Part shown: positions 16,020-23,665 of the stretch, one piece after another
Position numbering within the stretch: position 1 is the first letter of the stretch
Layout: the number at the start of each line of letters is the position of its first letter
Origin: Villigracilis sp024434165
GTDB lineage: Bacteria > Chloroflexota > Anaerolineae > Anaerolineales > Villigracilaceae
NCBI GenBank assembly: GCA_030263665.1
Contig: SZPK01000001.1
Coordinates: forward strand, 62,001 to 126,000
Direction: 5' to 3'
Length of the DNA stretch: 64,000 nt
Translations under genes and position numbers: made by a program
The notes under the pieces: model-generated
What the model was told of the DNA's origin: nothing
Database searches by the model: none
Seen by the model: the letters and a program-made list of their open reading frames with translations, nothing else

Positions 16020-16183
16020 GCCTTATGCGATTTTATGCAGGGCAGCCTATCCGGGTATATCGCGTTTTATCCCCAATGCAGGGCTGCTGCGATGAGGAAG
16101 GCTGTCTGTTCAAAGGGCGACCCTTTCTCGCAAAACGAGGTTTTCGTGAATGCAGGCGGGCCGCCCCTGCTGCGAACCATCCA
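16020..16183. repeat. Intergenic repeat related to the 56182 and 54930 elements
   Basis: This gap holds CCTTATGCGATTTTATGCAGGGCAGCC..., AGGCTGTCTGTTCAAAGGGCGACCC and GGGCCGCCCCTGCTGCGAA, in pieces. The blocks (GCGATTTT-GCAGGG, GACAGCC/GGCTGTC, GCGACCC, CCGCCCCTGC) recur at 17385-17470, 54935-55010 and 56182-56315. Looks like a degraded or rearranged member of the same family. No gene seen. Confidence 0.5.
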
Positions 16184-17191
16184 TTACGAAATGTGGATGA
16201 TGGATTTTTCGACCTTGCTGCCGATCTTTTGCACCCGCCGCCAACTGCTGTTGTCGTTGAGCGAAATCCAGCGGCGCTCCTCGGTGCGATAGAACCAGTC
16301 TTTATCCTGCTGGTAATACACCAGCACGCCGGTTGATTCCCAGATGTTGAGAATTTCGTTACCGTGCGCGTGGGTGTCGTCGAAGTCGGTGGTGGCGCGC
16401 TGACCCATCTCGCTGTACAACTCGTTCAACTCAAGCAGGAGGGTGTTGATCTCCGACGGGAGGTGAGCCACTTTGAGACCGATGCGTTTCGCCTCCTCGA
16501 ACAGGATGGGATACCCATGCGAGGGGTATTTCGCGTTCAAGGCGTTGGCAATGCTGTTCTGGGTTTCCTCCGCGCGGATGTGGTACGCGAGCAGTTCCTT
16601 GCAGAGCATGATGGACAGCGACTCGGCGCGGTCCACCGCCCCGATCACGAGCGGATGCACGTATTGGAACAACTGTTGGTAGGGGTTTTCGTTCTGGTCG
16701 GACCTCTGGGACTGCCACAGCCGGACGACGCGGGTCAACTCGTCGAGCGAGACGCTGACGCGGTCGTTGTCGCGGTCAATGGGAGAGAGCGCATGGGTCA
16801 GGGACGTGTCCACCGGCGTAAGGTATGCCATCGGTCCCATGTGGATCTCGTTTGCGCCAAGCGCGATCATGGTGGCGGCAGAGGCGCATTCAAGCGGAAT
16901 GACGGCAACCACTTCGTTGCAATACTGGCGCAGAAGGTTGACGATGCGCAGGGAGGCTTGTCCGTTGCCGCCGCTGGACTTGATGAACAGGTAAATCTTT
17001 TCCTGGTGGCCGATTTTTTCAAGCAGTTCGAAGAGAGCCAGCACATCGTCGTGACAGACGCTGCCGCGCGGGTTGTTGAAATAGGTGACGAGCGTGCCGC
17101 CCAGTTTTTTGTTCAACTCCTTGATGATGGCTTGCGACTTGTCAAAAAGAATGGGAGGTTGTTTTGCCTTGTTCGTTTTATGGGCTTCCAT
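16184..17191 (-). CDS. SDH/SppA-like Clp-fold serine proteinase
   Basis: A 335-residue protein of the SDH_sah (serine dehydrogenase proteinase-like) family, a ClpP/crotonase-fold peptidase related to SppA. Seen: GTLVTYFNNPRGSV, IYLFIKSSGGNGQASLRIVNLLR near 80-103, and the nucleophile region PLECASAATMIALGANEIHMGPMAYLTPVD near 119-148, in which the Ser in ECASAA is the predicted nucleophile. No signal peptide, so probably cytosolic or membrane-peripheral. GAGGAG-like site before the ATG. Not obviously part of an operon. Confidence 0.85.
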   Translation of the reverse strand: MEAHKTNKAKQPPILFDKSQAIIKELNKKLGGTLVTYFNNPRGSVCHDDVLALFELLEKIGHQEKIYLFIKSSGGNGQASLRIVNLLRQYCNEVVAVIPLECASAATMIALGANEIHMGPMAYLTPVDTSLTHALSPIDRDNDRVSVSLDELTRVVRLWQSQRSDQNENPYQQLFQYVHPLVIGAVDRAESLSIMLCKELLAYHIRAEETQNSIANALNAKYPSHGYPILFEEAKRIGLKVAHLPSEINTLLLELNELYSEMGQRATTDFDDTHAHGNEILNIWESTGVLVYYQQDKDWFYRTEERRWISLNDNSSWRRVQKIGSKVEKSIIHIS

Positions 17192-17510
17192 CGAGGTTTC
17201 TCCTCACACAACAGGGTCGGGAGCGGGGATGGTATCACCAATTCCCGTTTCGTACAAAAATCAGGCTCTCCCGTAACGAGCGGGAAAACGTCTCACCGCA
17301 AAGGGCGCCAAGTACACAAAGGGGTAAGAGGGCTGATCTTTTCGGGATTTCTCCTTCGTGATCGTCGTGTCCTTCGTGTTAATCACTCGCCTTACGCGAA
17401 TTCATGGCAGGGGCAACCCGTTTGGGCGGAACAGGCAGTCAATCTGCAAGAAGGAGTCGCCCTAATAATGGCATTCGCGTTAAAAACGGTAGAGCCACAA
17501 ATCAAAAGGG
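17192..17510. repeat. Gene-free stretch with half of an inverted-repeat element
   Basis: Contains ACTCGCCTTACGC (17385-17397), which matches the 13-bp terminal repeat of the family at 23331, 27000, 56182 and 60935. Interior blocks GCAGGGGCAACCCGTTTG and GGCAGTCAATCTGCAAG match the 56182 copy. The opposite end is not recognisable, so this is probably a truncated copy. Upstream, TCTCACCGCAAAGGGCGCCAAG and CTCCTTCGTGATCGTCGTGTCC are further low-complexity repeats. No gene seen. Confidence 0.6.
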
Positions 17511-20249
17511 TCATTTTTCCATCCGCGACCACAACCAGCCGCCCACGAAACCGAGCGCCTGCCCGGTTATGGTAAAGAGGATCACGCCGGAAAGCCCCGC
17601 CTCCGTCAGCCAGGTTTCGGCGCCGAAAACGCCAAAGACCAGCATATTGTAGGCGAGCAAACCGCCCAACAAAACGCCCAGAGACCAGCGCAGTGCGGAA
17701 GGACGCCGGACCAATCGGGAGGCAATTCCATAGATTCCGCCTGCGGCGAAAAGAATGACCAGCATGGCAATGAACCACGCCGAAAAACGCGGATAACCCT
17801 GCGGGGTGACATAGGCATCCTCCGCGGCAACAGGCGTCGGTTCGGGGGGCGGCGCGGTGGATTGGGTCAGTTCCGGCACAACCACCGTCACGGCGACGGG
17901 ACCGGTTTGAGAAACGTCCAATTGCAGGACCTCGGAAATCACAGCCGGTTCGCTCGAAACGCGGATTTCCAGCAAGCCGGGTTTATCCAACCCGAAGGAG
18001 GCGCGCGCCACGCCCTGCGTTGTGACCGATTCCACCTGTTGAAGAATCCCTCCTCCTTCGCCCGTCAGCACCATCGAGAACTGTACCACGGTGTCGTCCG
18101 GCACGGGATGCCCGTTGCGGTCCTTGATGACGCCCGTGCGGATGGCAATTGTATCCCCGATTTGGAAGAGCGGAATCGGGGTCGGCTCAGGGGTCAGGTC
18201 CACGCCCGGGGTGACGGGCGCAGGCGGGATGTCCAGAAAGAGCGGAATGATCTGGGCGGGGTCGGGCGCCATGACGGAGATCAGGTCATATCCCACCGCC
18301 GGGACGGAAACAGGCGAAGCCCCGATCGGGGTCATTTCCTGGAACAGCAATCGGACGGCGACATCCACAAACTGGGGTTGTTTGCTGTAGAGCGCGTAAT
18401 ACGCGGTGAACTTCGAGAGCGTGGTGGTATCGAAATAATATGGCGCGCCGAAGGAGAACAGGATGATGTTTTTATCCAGCGCCAGGTCGGGGCGTTCGCG
18501 CAGGAAACGGCTGATGAGTGCGGGCTGTCCGCGTGAGGCGTCGGTGACGGAAAAGACGATCCAATCGGCGAAATCGAGGTCGTCCGCCACAAACTGATTA
18601 TCTTCGGGCGTATCGAGCAGAGCCTGAAGTTGATCGAGCGAATAGGAAGAGAGGCGGAAATCCTCCACCTGGTTGCCGCTTTGCGGACCGTACAACCGCA
18701 GCACGGTAGACTCAAACGCATCCACCGCCAGCGTGGGCTGGGGCAAACATTCCGAGCATTGGCGAACGTTGATAGAGTCGGTGATGAACACCAGCCGGTC
18801 GTTCGGCTGGGGCGGCAGCGGCAGGACGGAAGTCAGGTCGGGCAGGCTGGGGCTGATCAGCGTGGCGGAACTTCGCGCAACGGCAAAGGCGGCATCGGAC
18901 GCTCCGCCGATGACCGTCAGGTCGGGCAGCGGCAGGGTGACATTGGAAAGCGAAAAGTTCCCGTATACGCCGAGTTTTGCGCTGAGAATGCGCGCCGCCG
19001 AGGCATCCACCCGCTGGGCAAAAGCCGGGTCTTCGCGGTATTTCTGGGTGAAGAACTCCAGAATGCGCACGACGGTGGTGAAATTATCGGGCGCATCATC
19101 AGACTTGATGTTGCCGAGGTAAATGAGGTCGTTACCCGCGAGGAAGGCGTCGCGCGCGGCAATGCGTGCGGAGAACTGCCCGCCGCCGGTGGCGTAAAAT
19201 TCCCGAACCGCGTTCGTGCCGAGGTTATCGCTCACCAGCAAGCCGCCTTCGGCATACCAGGAGGAGAGCTGCGGCAGGGTCAAAATCTGGTTCAACGCCT
19301 GCGGGTCGAAACTGATGGGGCGCGTAGTGGCGCGGATGTTTCCCTGAAAGCCCTGATAACGAATGTGCGAAACCAGCAAGCCGTCCACTGTGGCAAGCGG
19401 GGAGGTCGAATTGCCGGTCACGGCGAAGAACGGCGCGAGTTCGATCTGCTTGAGCTGTTCCAGCGACTTTCGGACGGTGGAAACCTCCTCCTCCGGCAGG
19501 CGGTCTGCGCTGCCCACACCGGGGAAGTGCCCGGCAATCACCAGCAGCTGTCCCTCGCTGCCGGTGTGCAATCCCTCCACGTAGGCGCGACCCATTTCGC
19601 CCACCCAAAACGGGTCGCCGCCAAACACGCGCGTCCCCAGATCCCCGCCGGATGGAGAGGGAATCTCCAACACATCCAGCGATGGTCCCATGAACAAATT
19701 GAAACCCAACAGGGAAAGTTCGCGCCCGCGCACCTCGCCCACCATTTTAGCGTTCTCAGTATTCCACGTTGCGCCGATTGCCATCTGACTCGGCAGGGGG
19801 GTCAAGCCGTTCAAAATTTGGTCGGTCGGGTAGCCGTCGCCTTCCTGCGTGATGCCAATGAATAAAGGGACGTATGCGGGCCGGCTCGTCTGCGGGGCAG
19901 TCGAGTCGCGCGTGAAATTGACAGTGGCGTTCCATTCCACTTTTTGCAGGTTATCAATCAGCGTGCGCGCCTGGGCGGGGATATTGACCGCCGAAAAATT
20001 ATCGTTCTCCGACATCAACACCACGCCCCCCACGTGATAGTCGGCGATCAGTTTATAGATCTGCGAATCGGCGCCCATATCTGTGCCGGTGAACGTGACC
20101 AGAAACAACTGTCCTACCCGTTCCTCGGGCGACATGGATTCCAAAACGAGCCGGACGGCGGGCGGCGGGGTGGCGGTCTGCGCCTGAGCCGAAGCGGGGA
20201 ATAACGAAAATAAAAAAACAAAAAGAAGACTTATTCGAATGAAACGCAT
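17511..20249 (-). CDS. Secreted, membrane-anchored family 3 glycoside hydrolase
   Basis: A 912-residue protein: signal peptide (residues 1-23, ending ASAQAQ), GH3 barrel from about 30 (VRLVLESMSPEERVGQLFLV, VGGVVLMSEND, FIGITQEGDGYPTDQI, GHFPGVGS near 252), a second alpha/beta domain to about 640, a beta-sandwich (FQIGDTIAIRTGVIKDRNGHPVPDDTVVQF) near 690-790, and three C-terminal TM segments from 820. The catalytic Asp of beta-N-acetylglucosaminidases would be in the DGLLVSHI region near 298; I see the KHFPGxG-type motif as GHFPGVG. Likely cell-wall or glycan turnover at the outer face of the membrane. Confidence 0.82.
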   Translation of the reverse strand: MRFIRISLLFVFLFSLFPASAQAQTATPPPAVRLVLESMSPEERVGQLFLVTFTGTDMGADSQIYKLIADYHVGGVVLMSENDNFSAVNIPAQARTLIDNLQKVEWNATVNFTRDSTAPQTSRPAYVPLFIGITQEGDGYPTDQILNGLTPLPSQMAIGATWNTENAKMVGEVRGRELSLLGFNLFMGPSLDVLEIPSPSGGDLGTRVFGGDPFWVGEMGRAYVEGLHTGSEGQLLVIAGHFPGVGSADRLPEEEVSTVRKSLEQLKQIELAPFFAVTGNSTSPLATVDGLLVSHIRYQGFQGNIRATTRPISFDPQALNQILTLPQLSSWYAEGGLLVSDNLGTNAVREFYATGGGQFSARIAARDAFLAGNDLIYLGNIKSDDAPDNFTTVVRILEFFTQKYREDPAFAQRVDASAARILSAKLGVYGNFSLSNVTLPLPDLTVIGGASDAAFAVARSSATLISPSLPDLTSVLPLPPQPNDRLVFITDSINVRQCSECLPQPTLAVDAFESTVLRLYGPQSGNQVEDFRLSSYSLDQLQALLDTPEDNQFVADDLDFADWIVFSVTDASRGQPALISRFLRERPDLALDKNIILFSFGAPYYFDTTTLSKFTAYYALYSKQPQFVDVAVRLLFQEMTPIGASPVSVPAVGYDLISVMAPDPAQIIPLFLDIPPAPVTPGVDLTPEPTPIPLFQIGDTIAIRTGVIKDRNGHPVPDDTVVQFSMVLTGEGGGILQQVESVTTQGVARASFGLDKPGLLEIRVSSEPAVISEVLQLDVSQTGPVAVTVVVPELTQSTAPPPEPTPVAAEDAYVTPQGYPRFSAWFIAMLVILFAAGGIYGIASRLVRRPSALRWSLGVLLGGLLAYNMLVFGVFGAETWLTEAGLSGVILFTITGQALGFVGGWLWSRMEK

Positions 20250-20422
20250 CGCCCCCTCTTATAACACAACTCGCACCCAAACAACATGAAGACGCAGGGC
20301 AGGCGTCTCCGCGTTTGGGCTGCCCGGACGCCGGCGATTAAGATGAAACGGACGCCGTTCCATGAACGACGCCCCGTCCGCTTCCCGCCTGACCCGTACC
20401 TGGTTCCGGCATTCGGAGAGCT

Positions 20423-21175
20423 TCACCCACCCCTCCCAAGCGCCCGCACGGCGGCGGCGGGATCGTCGGTGAAGATGCCGTCCACGCCCCAATCCCTGAG
20501 GCGGGTGATCTCCTCCGGCGTGTTCGCCGTCCACACATGCACACGGCGTTTGATGCGGTGCGCGCGCGCCGCCTGTTCCCGGCTGGCATTGGAAATATGC
20601 GGATGCAGCGCCTGGTAATCGCCGAACATGAACCCGAACGAACGCGCCCACAACCCAAGCAAGCCGGGCATGGCGAGCAGCCCGCGCGGCACCTCGGGCA
20701 GAATCTGCGCCGCGATCTTCAGATTGGAGGCGAAAAAGGACGAGAAAATGATCTGCTTCTGGTTGCCGCGGCGTTTGATGAGTTCGCAGACCTTTTGCGT
20801 CAAGCCGTCTTTGGGGGTGGAGTAATTGGTCAACTCGATGTTGATCAGTTTCTCCCTGCCCACCGTTTCGAAGACTTCTTCGAGCAGAGGCACTTTCGTC
20901 CCGGCGAATTTCGCGTCGAACCAGGAACCGGCGTCCAGTTTGCGGATCGCTTCGAGCGTGAACGAAGCGACCTTCCCCCTGCCATTCGTCGTGCGGTCCA
21001 CACTGGCGTCGTGGATGACGATGACGTGACCATCGGCGGTCAATTTCGCGTCGAGTTCGACGCCGTCGGCGCCTTTTTGGATGGCTTGCAAGAAGGATGG
21101 GAGCGTATTCTCCGGCGCGTGCGCCAGGTCGCCGCGGTGGGCAAGGAGGATGGGGCGTGGAAATTGTTCAAGCAT
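20423..21175 (-). CDS. Glycerophosphodiester phosphodiesterase
   Basis: A 250-residue GDPD TIM-barrel enzyme that splits glycerophosphodiesters into glycerol-3-phosphate and an alcohol. The key motifs are present: LAHRGDLAHAPENTLPSF (catalytic His and Arg near residues 11-12, Glu near 21), GADGVELDAKLTADGHVIVIHDASVDRTTNG (Glu/Asp metal ligands and second catalytic His, in parts), and the C-terminal VHVWTANTPEE followed by GVDGIFTDDP. No signal peptide, so cytosolic (UgpQ-like). A further 70 nt separates it from the AAA gene upstream. Confidence 0.92.
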   Translation of the reverse strand: MLEQFPRPILLAHRGDLAHAPENTLPSFLQAIQKGADGVELDAKLTADGHVIVIHDASVDRTTNGRGKVASFTLEAIRKLDAGSWFDAKFAGTKVPLLEEVFETVGREKLINIELTNYSTPKDGLTQKVCELIKRRGNQKQIIFSSFFASNLKIAAQILPEVPRGLLAMPGLLGLWARSFGFMFGDYQALHPHISNASREQAARAHRIKRRVHVWTANTPEEITRLRDWGVDGIFTDDPAAAVRALGRGG

Positions 21176-21245
21176 GGCGAATCAGGTTCGAGGTCCGGGG
21201 GTGAAGCGGGCGCGGTTGGCGTGGCGCAAAATGAATTTTGCGGCA

Positions 21246-22571
21246 CTAAATATCCACAAAATAGGCTTTCGCGGCGCGGTCCAGCATCTCGCGCGACATC
21301 GAAGGCGGAACAGCCAGGTAGGACGCGATGTCAATGATCTGGTCGCATAGATCGCGCGGGTGCGAGGCGCGCAATTTGCGGTTGCGCTTGATGTACCACT
21401 CCTGCAGGAGGTACGCCAGCCCCTGGTCGTTGTATTCGATGCGTTTGTCCTGTGAGACGCGCTTGAAAATCTCGCGGTATTCTTCAAAGGATGGGTCGCC
21501 GATCTCCACCTTGTGGCGCAGGCGGCGCAGGAAGGCTTCATCCACCAAATCCTTCGGCGGCAGGTTGGTGGAGAAGATGATGAGCACGTCGAAGGGAACT
21601 TCCACCTTGCGCCCCGTGTGCAGGCGCAGGTAATCCACGCGGTTTTCGAGCGGCACGATCCAGCGGTTGAGCAGATCGCGCGGACGCACCTGCTGGCGTC
21701 CGAAGTCGTCTATCAGCAGGATGCCGCCGTTGGCTTTTACCTGGAACGGCGCTTCGTAGAACTTGGTGGTGTCGTCGAAGACGAGGTCGAGCCCTTCGAG
21801 AGTCAACTCGCCGCCGACGACAATGAACGGACGGCGAATCTTCAGCCAGCGCGGGTCGCGGCGGGTATTGGCGCGCAGGTTGCCGGTGGGTCCTGCATTG
21901 GCATCGGTATCCGGCGCGAGGCTGTGGCTGACCGCATCGTAGACCTTGATGACCTGTCCATCCAGGTACAGGGCGTAGGGAATGTACATGTTCTGGCTGA
22001 GAACAAGGTTGCCGAACGAGCGCGCAATGCTGGTCTTGCCGTTGCCGGGAGGTCCGTACATGAAAATGGATGTGCCGGAGTTGAGCGCGGGTCCGAGCCG
22101 CTGAAAGGTGGACTCGGAGATGACCAGCTGCGAGAGAATCTGGCGCATGGTGCGTGTGGTGACGGTCAGCCGCCCGCTCTTCTGGCGGCGGATGGCTTCG
22201 TTGTACGCCTCGAACGGGACCGGCGCGGGTCCGGCATATTGACTGCGTTCCAGCGCCTCGCGCGCGCGGATGATGCCTGCGCCTGTAATGCCGTAGGTGT
22301 AGGCGCCCTCGCCCAAGCCGCCCTGTGAGGACTTCACCTCGATCAGTTTCTCCTGCTTGAGCGTGGTGAGCAGTTGGTCGGTCACGCCGGCAAAGGGCAG
22401 GGTGATCTCTTCGGAAATCTTGAAACCGGTCAGATAACCGCGGAAATAAAGGACTTTGAGAATCAGGTCTTGCAGCCAGAGGGGGGAAAGCCCCGTATCT
22501 TCCAGGCTGTTGATCTGCGGAGGGGTGAACCCGCCTACCGCTCCAGGGATTTGTCCGGTTTGTTTCATCAT
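21246..22571 (-). CDS. AAA-family ATPase, predicted regulatory/chaperone ATPase
   Basis: A 441-residue ATPase. An N-terminal winged-helix-like region (residues about 20-110, LILKVLYFRGYLTGFKISEEI) precedes an AAA core with Walker A YGPPGNGKTS near 172, Walker B ILLIDDFGRQ near 287, sensor IIFSTNLPPKDLVDEAFLRR near 335, and a helical lid rich in Arg. Homologues are annotated only as ATP-binding or MoxR-like/chaperone ATPases; no substrate is known. Divergent from the GT2 gene with 76 nt between. Start at 22571 or 22568 (two adjacent ATGs). Confidence 0.75.
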   Translation of the reverse strand: MMKQTGQIPGAVGGFTPPQINSLEDTGLSPLWLQDLILKVLYFRGYLTGFKISEEITLPFAGVTDQLLTTLKQEKLIEVKSSQGGLGEGAYTYGITGAGIIRAREALERSQYAGPAPVPFEAYNEAIRRQKSGRLTVTTRTMRQILSQLVISESTFQRLGPALNSGTSIFMYGPPGNGKTSIARSFGNLVLSQNMYIPYALYLDGQVIKVYDAVSHSLAPDTDANAGPTGNLRANTRRDPRWLKIRRPFIVVGGELTLEGLDLVFDDTTKFYEAPFQVKANGGILLIDDFGRQQVRPRDLLNRWIVPLENRVDYLRLHTGRKVEVPFDVLIIFSTNLPPKDLVDEAFLRRLRHKVEIGDPSFEEYREIFKRVSQDKRIEYNDQGLAYLLQEWYIKRNRKLRASHPRDLCDQIIDIASYLAVPPSMSREMLDRAAKAYFVDI

Positions 22572-22647
22572 AATGAGACCGCTTCCAGAGAAAAAATTTT
22601 CGTGCGATGCGCCGATTATACTTCTTTTCGTTTATAATCCAGCCGCC

Positions 22648-23331
22648 ATGAAACTATCCGTCATAATTCCCGTTTACAATGAAGTTGAAAGCATCGAGAC
22701 CATTCTGAAGCGCGTCCACGATACCAAGCGGGTGCATGAAATCGTCGTCGTGGACGACGGCTCGAAAGACGGGACGCGCGACGTTCTCAGGAAACTGGAC
22801 GGCAAAAAAGGGGTGCGCGTGATCCTGCATGAGAAGAACCAGGGCAAGGGAGCCGCGGTCCGCACCGGGATGGCGGCGGCAAAGGGCGACGTTCTGCTAA
22901 TTCAGGATGCCGACCTCGAATACGACCCGCGCGACTACCCGGAACTGCTGAAACCCATCGAAGAAGGGCTCGCGGATGTGGTCTACGGCTCGCGGTTTCT
23001 CGGCAAGGCTCACCGCGTGACCATGTTCTGGCACATGGTGGCGAACAAGGCGCTGACCTTCCTGACCAACATCCTGTACGACACCATCCTGACCGACATG
23101 GAAACCGGTTACAAAGTCTTTCGCCGTGAAGTGATCGAAGGGATGGTCATCCGCGCGAACAGTTTCAACTTCGAGCCGGAATTCACTGCCAAGATTCTCA
23201 AACGCAAGTACCGCATTTTTGAAGTGCCGATCACCTTCAACCCGCGCGATTATTCACAGGGCAAGAAGATCAAACTGCACGACGCCTTCGAGGCGGTCTG
23301 GGCGCTGCTCAAGTATCGGTTCGTGGATTAA
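22648..23331 (+). CDS. Family 2 glycosyltransferase (dolichol-phosphate mannosyltransferase-like)
   Basis: A 227-residue GT-A fold enzyme: LSVIIPVYNEVESIETIL, VVVDDGSKDGTRDVL (DDGS near 36-39), EKNQGKGAAVRTGMAAAKGDVLLIQDADLEYDP with the DAD metal motif near 89-91, and DMETGYKVFRREV plus FNFEPEFTAKI further on. It lacks C-terminal TM segments, like soluble Dpm1-type enzymes transferring sugar to polyprenyl phosphate. TATAAT at 22633-22638 is 9 nt from the ATG and there is no Shine-Dalgarno, so the mRNA is probably leaderless. An inverted-repeat element inserted exactly at the stop codon. Confidence 0.9.
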   Translation: MKLSVIIPVYNEVESIETILKRVHDTKRVHEIVVVDDGSKDGTRDVLRKLDGKKGVRVILHEKNQGKGAAVRTGMAAAKGDVLLIQDADLEYDPRDYPELLKPIEEGLADVVYGSRFLGKAHRVTMFWHMVANKALTFLTNILYDTILTDMETGYKVFRREVIEGMVIRANSFNFEPEFTAKILKRKYRIFEVPITFNPRDYSQGKKIKLHDAFEAVWALLKYRFVD

Positions 23332-23435
23332 CTGATGTTACGCAGTTTACTCGTACCGCAATAACTTGCCCTCGCAGAGGATTCATACTGCGCCGCAAAG
23401 GCGAGATGAATCTCGCGGTACTGCGTAAGGCGAGT
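23331..23435. mobile_element. Inverted-repeat element (MITE-like), copy 1
   Basis: Ends ACTGATGTTACGC (23331-23343) and GCGTAAGGCGAGT (23423-23435). The 5-bp direct repeat GATTA flanks it (23326-23330 and 23436-23440). Interior holds GCGAGATGAATCTCGC, also in the copy at 27000. The insertion left the GT2 stop codon TAA intact because the element begins with A. No coding capacity. Confidence 0.75.
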
Positions 23436-23440
23436 GATTA

Positions 23441-23479
23441 AAAACATCCCGCAGGGTTTGCCTTGCGGGATGTTTTTTT
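23441..23479 (+). terminator. Rho-independent terminator after GT2
   Basis: AAAACATCCCGCA / TGCGGGATGTTTT stem with a 10-nt loop and T run, immediately beyond the inserted element, so the terminator was displaced by about 110 nt. Confidence 0.88.
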
Positions 23480-23488
23480 GGGCAGTGG

Positions 23489-23530
23489 GTTTGTGTAAAT
23501 GATGTAGAGCGAGATGGTATCTCGCTCTAC
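23489..23530. repeat. GTAGAGCGAGAT hairpin repeat, copy 1
   Basis: GTGTAAATGATG leads into a perfect hairpin GTAGAGCGAGAT-GGT-ATCTCGCTCTAC (23504-23530). Another copy is at 59089-59130 and a coding copy at 61260-61286. The rest of the gap to 23665 shows no gene. Confidence 0.7.
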
Positions 23531-23665
23531 GGGCATAATTATTGATTTCGACCCATCATCGTTTTTATATCGCATCCCTTACGCTGACGGTAGAGCCTGA
23601 AAAGCAAAGGAATTCGTGTTTCTTCCTGAACTTCGCGGAGAAAAGATCAACTCCAATCAAGCCCG

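Noticed and set aside
16364..17575. 403-residue plus-strand frame opposite the Clp-fold protease gene
   Set aside because: Runs antisense through a well-supported gene and then through repeats; no recognisable domain.
18630..19865. 411-residue plus-strand frame opposite the GH3 gene
   Set aside because: Shadow frame; the GH3 reading with signal peptide and TM end is coherent.
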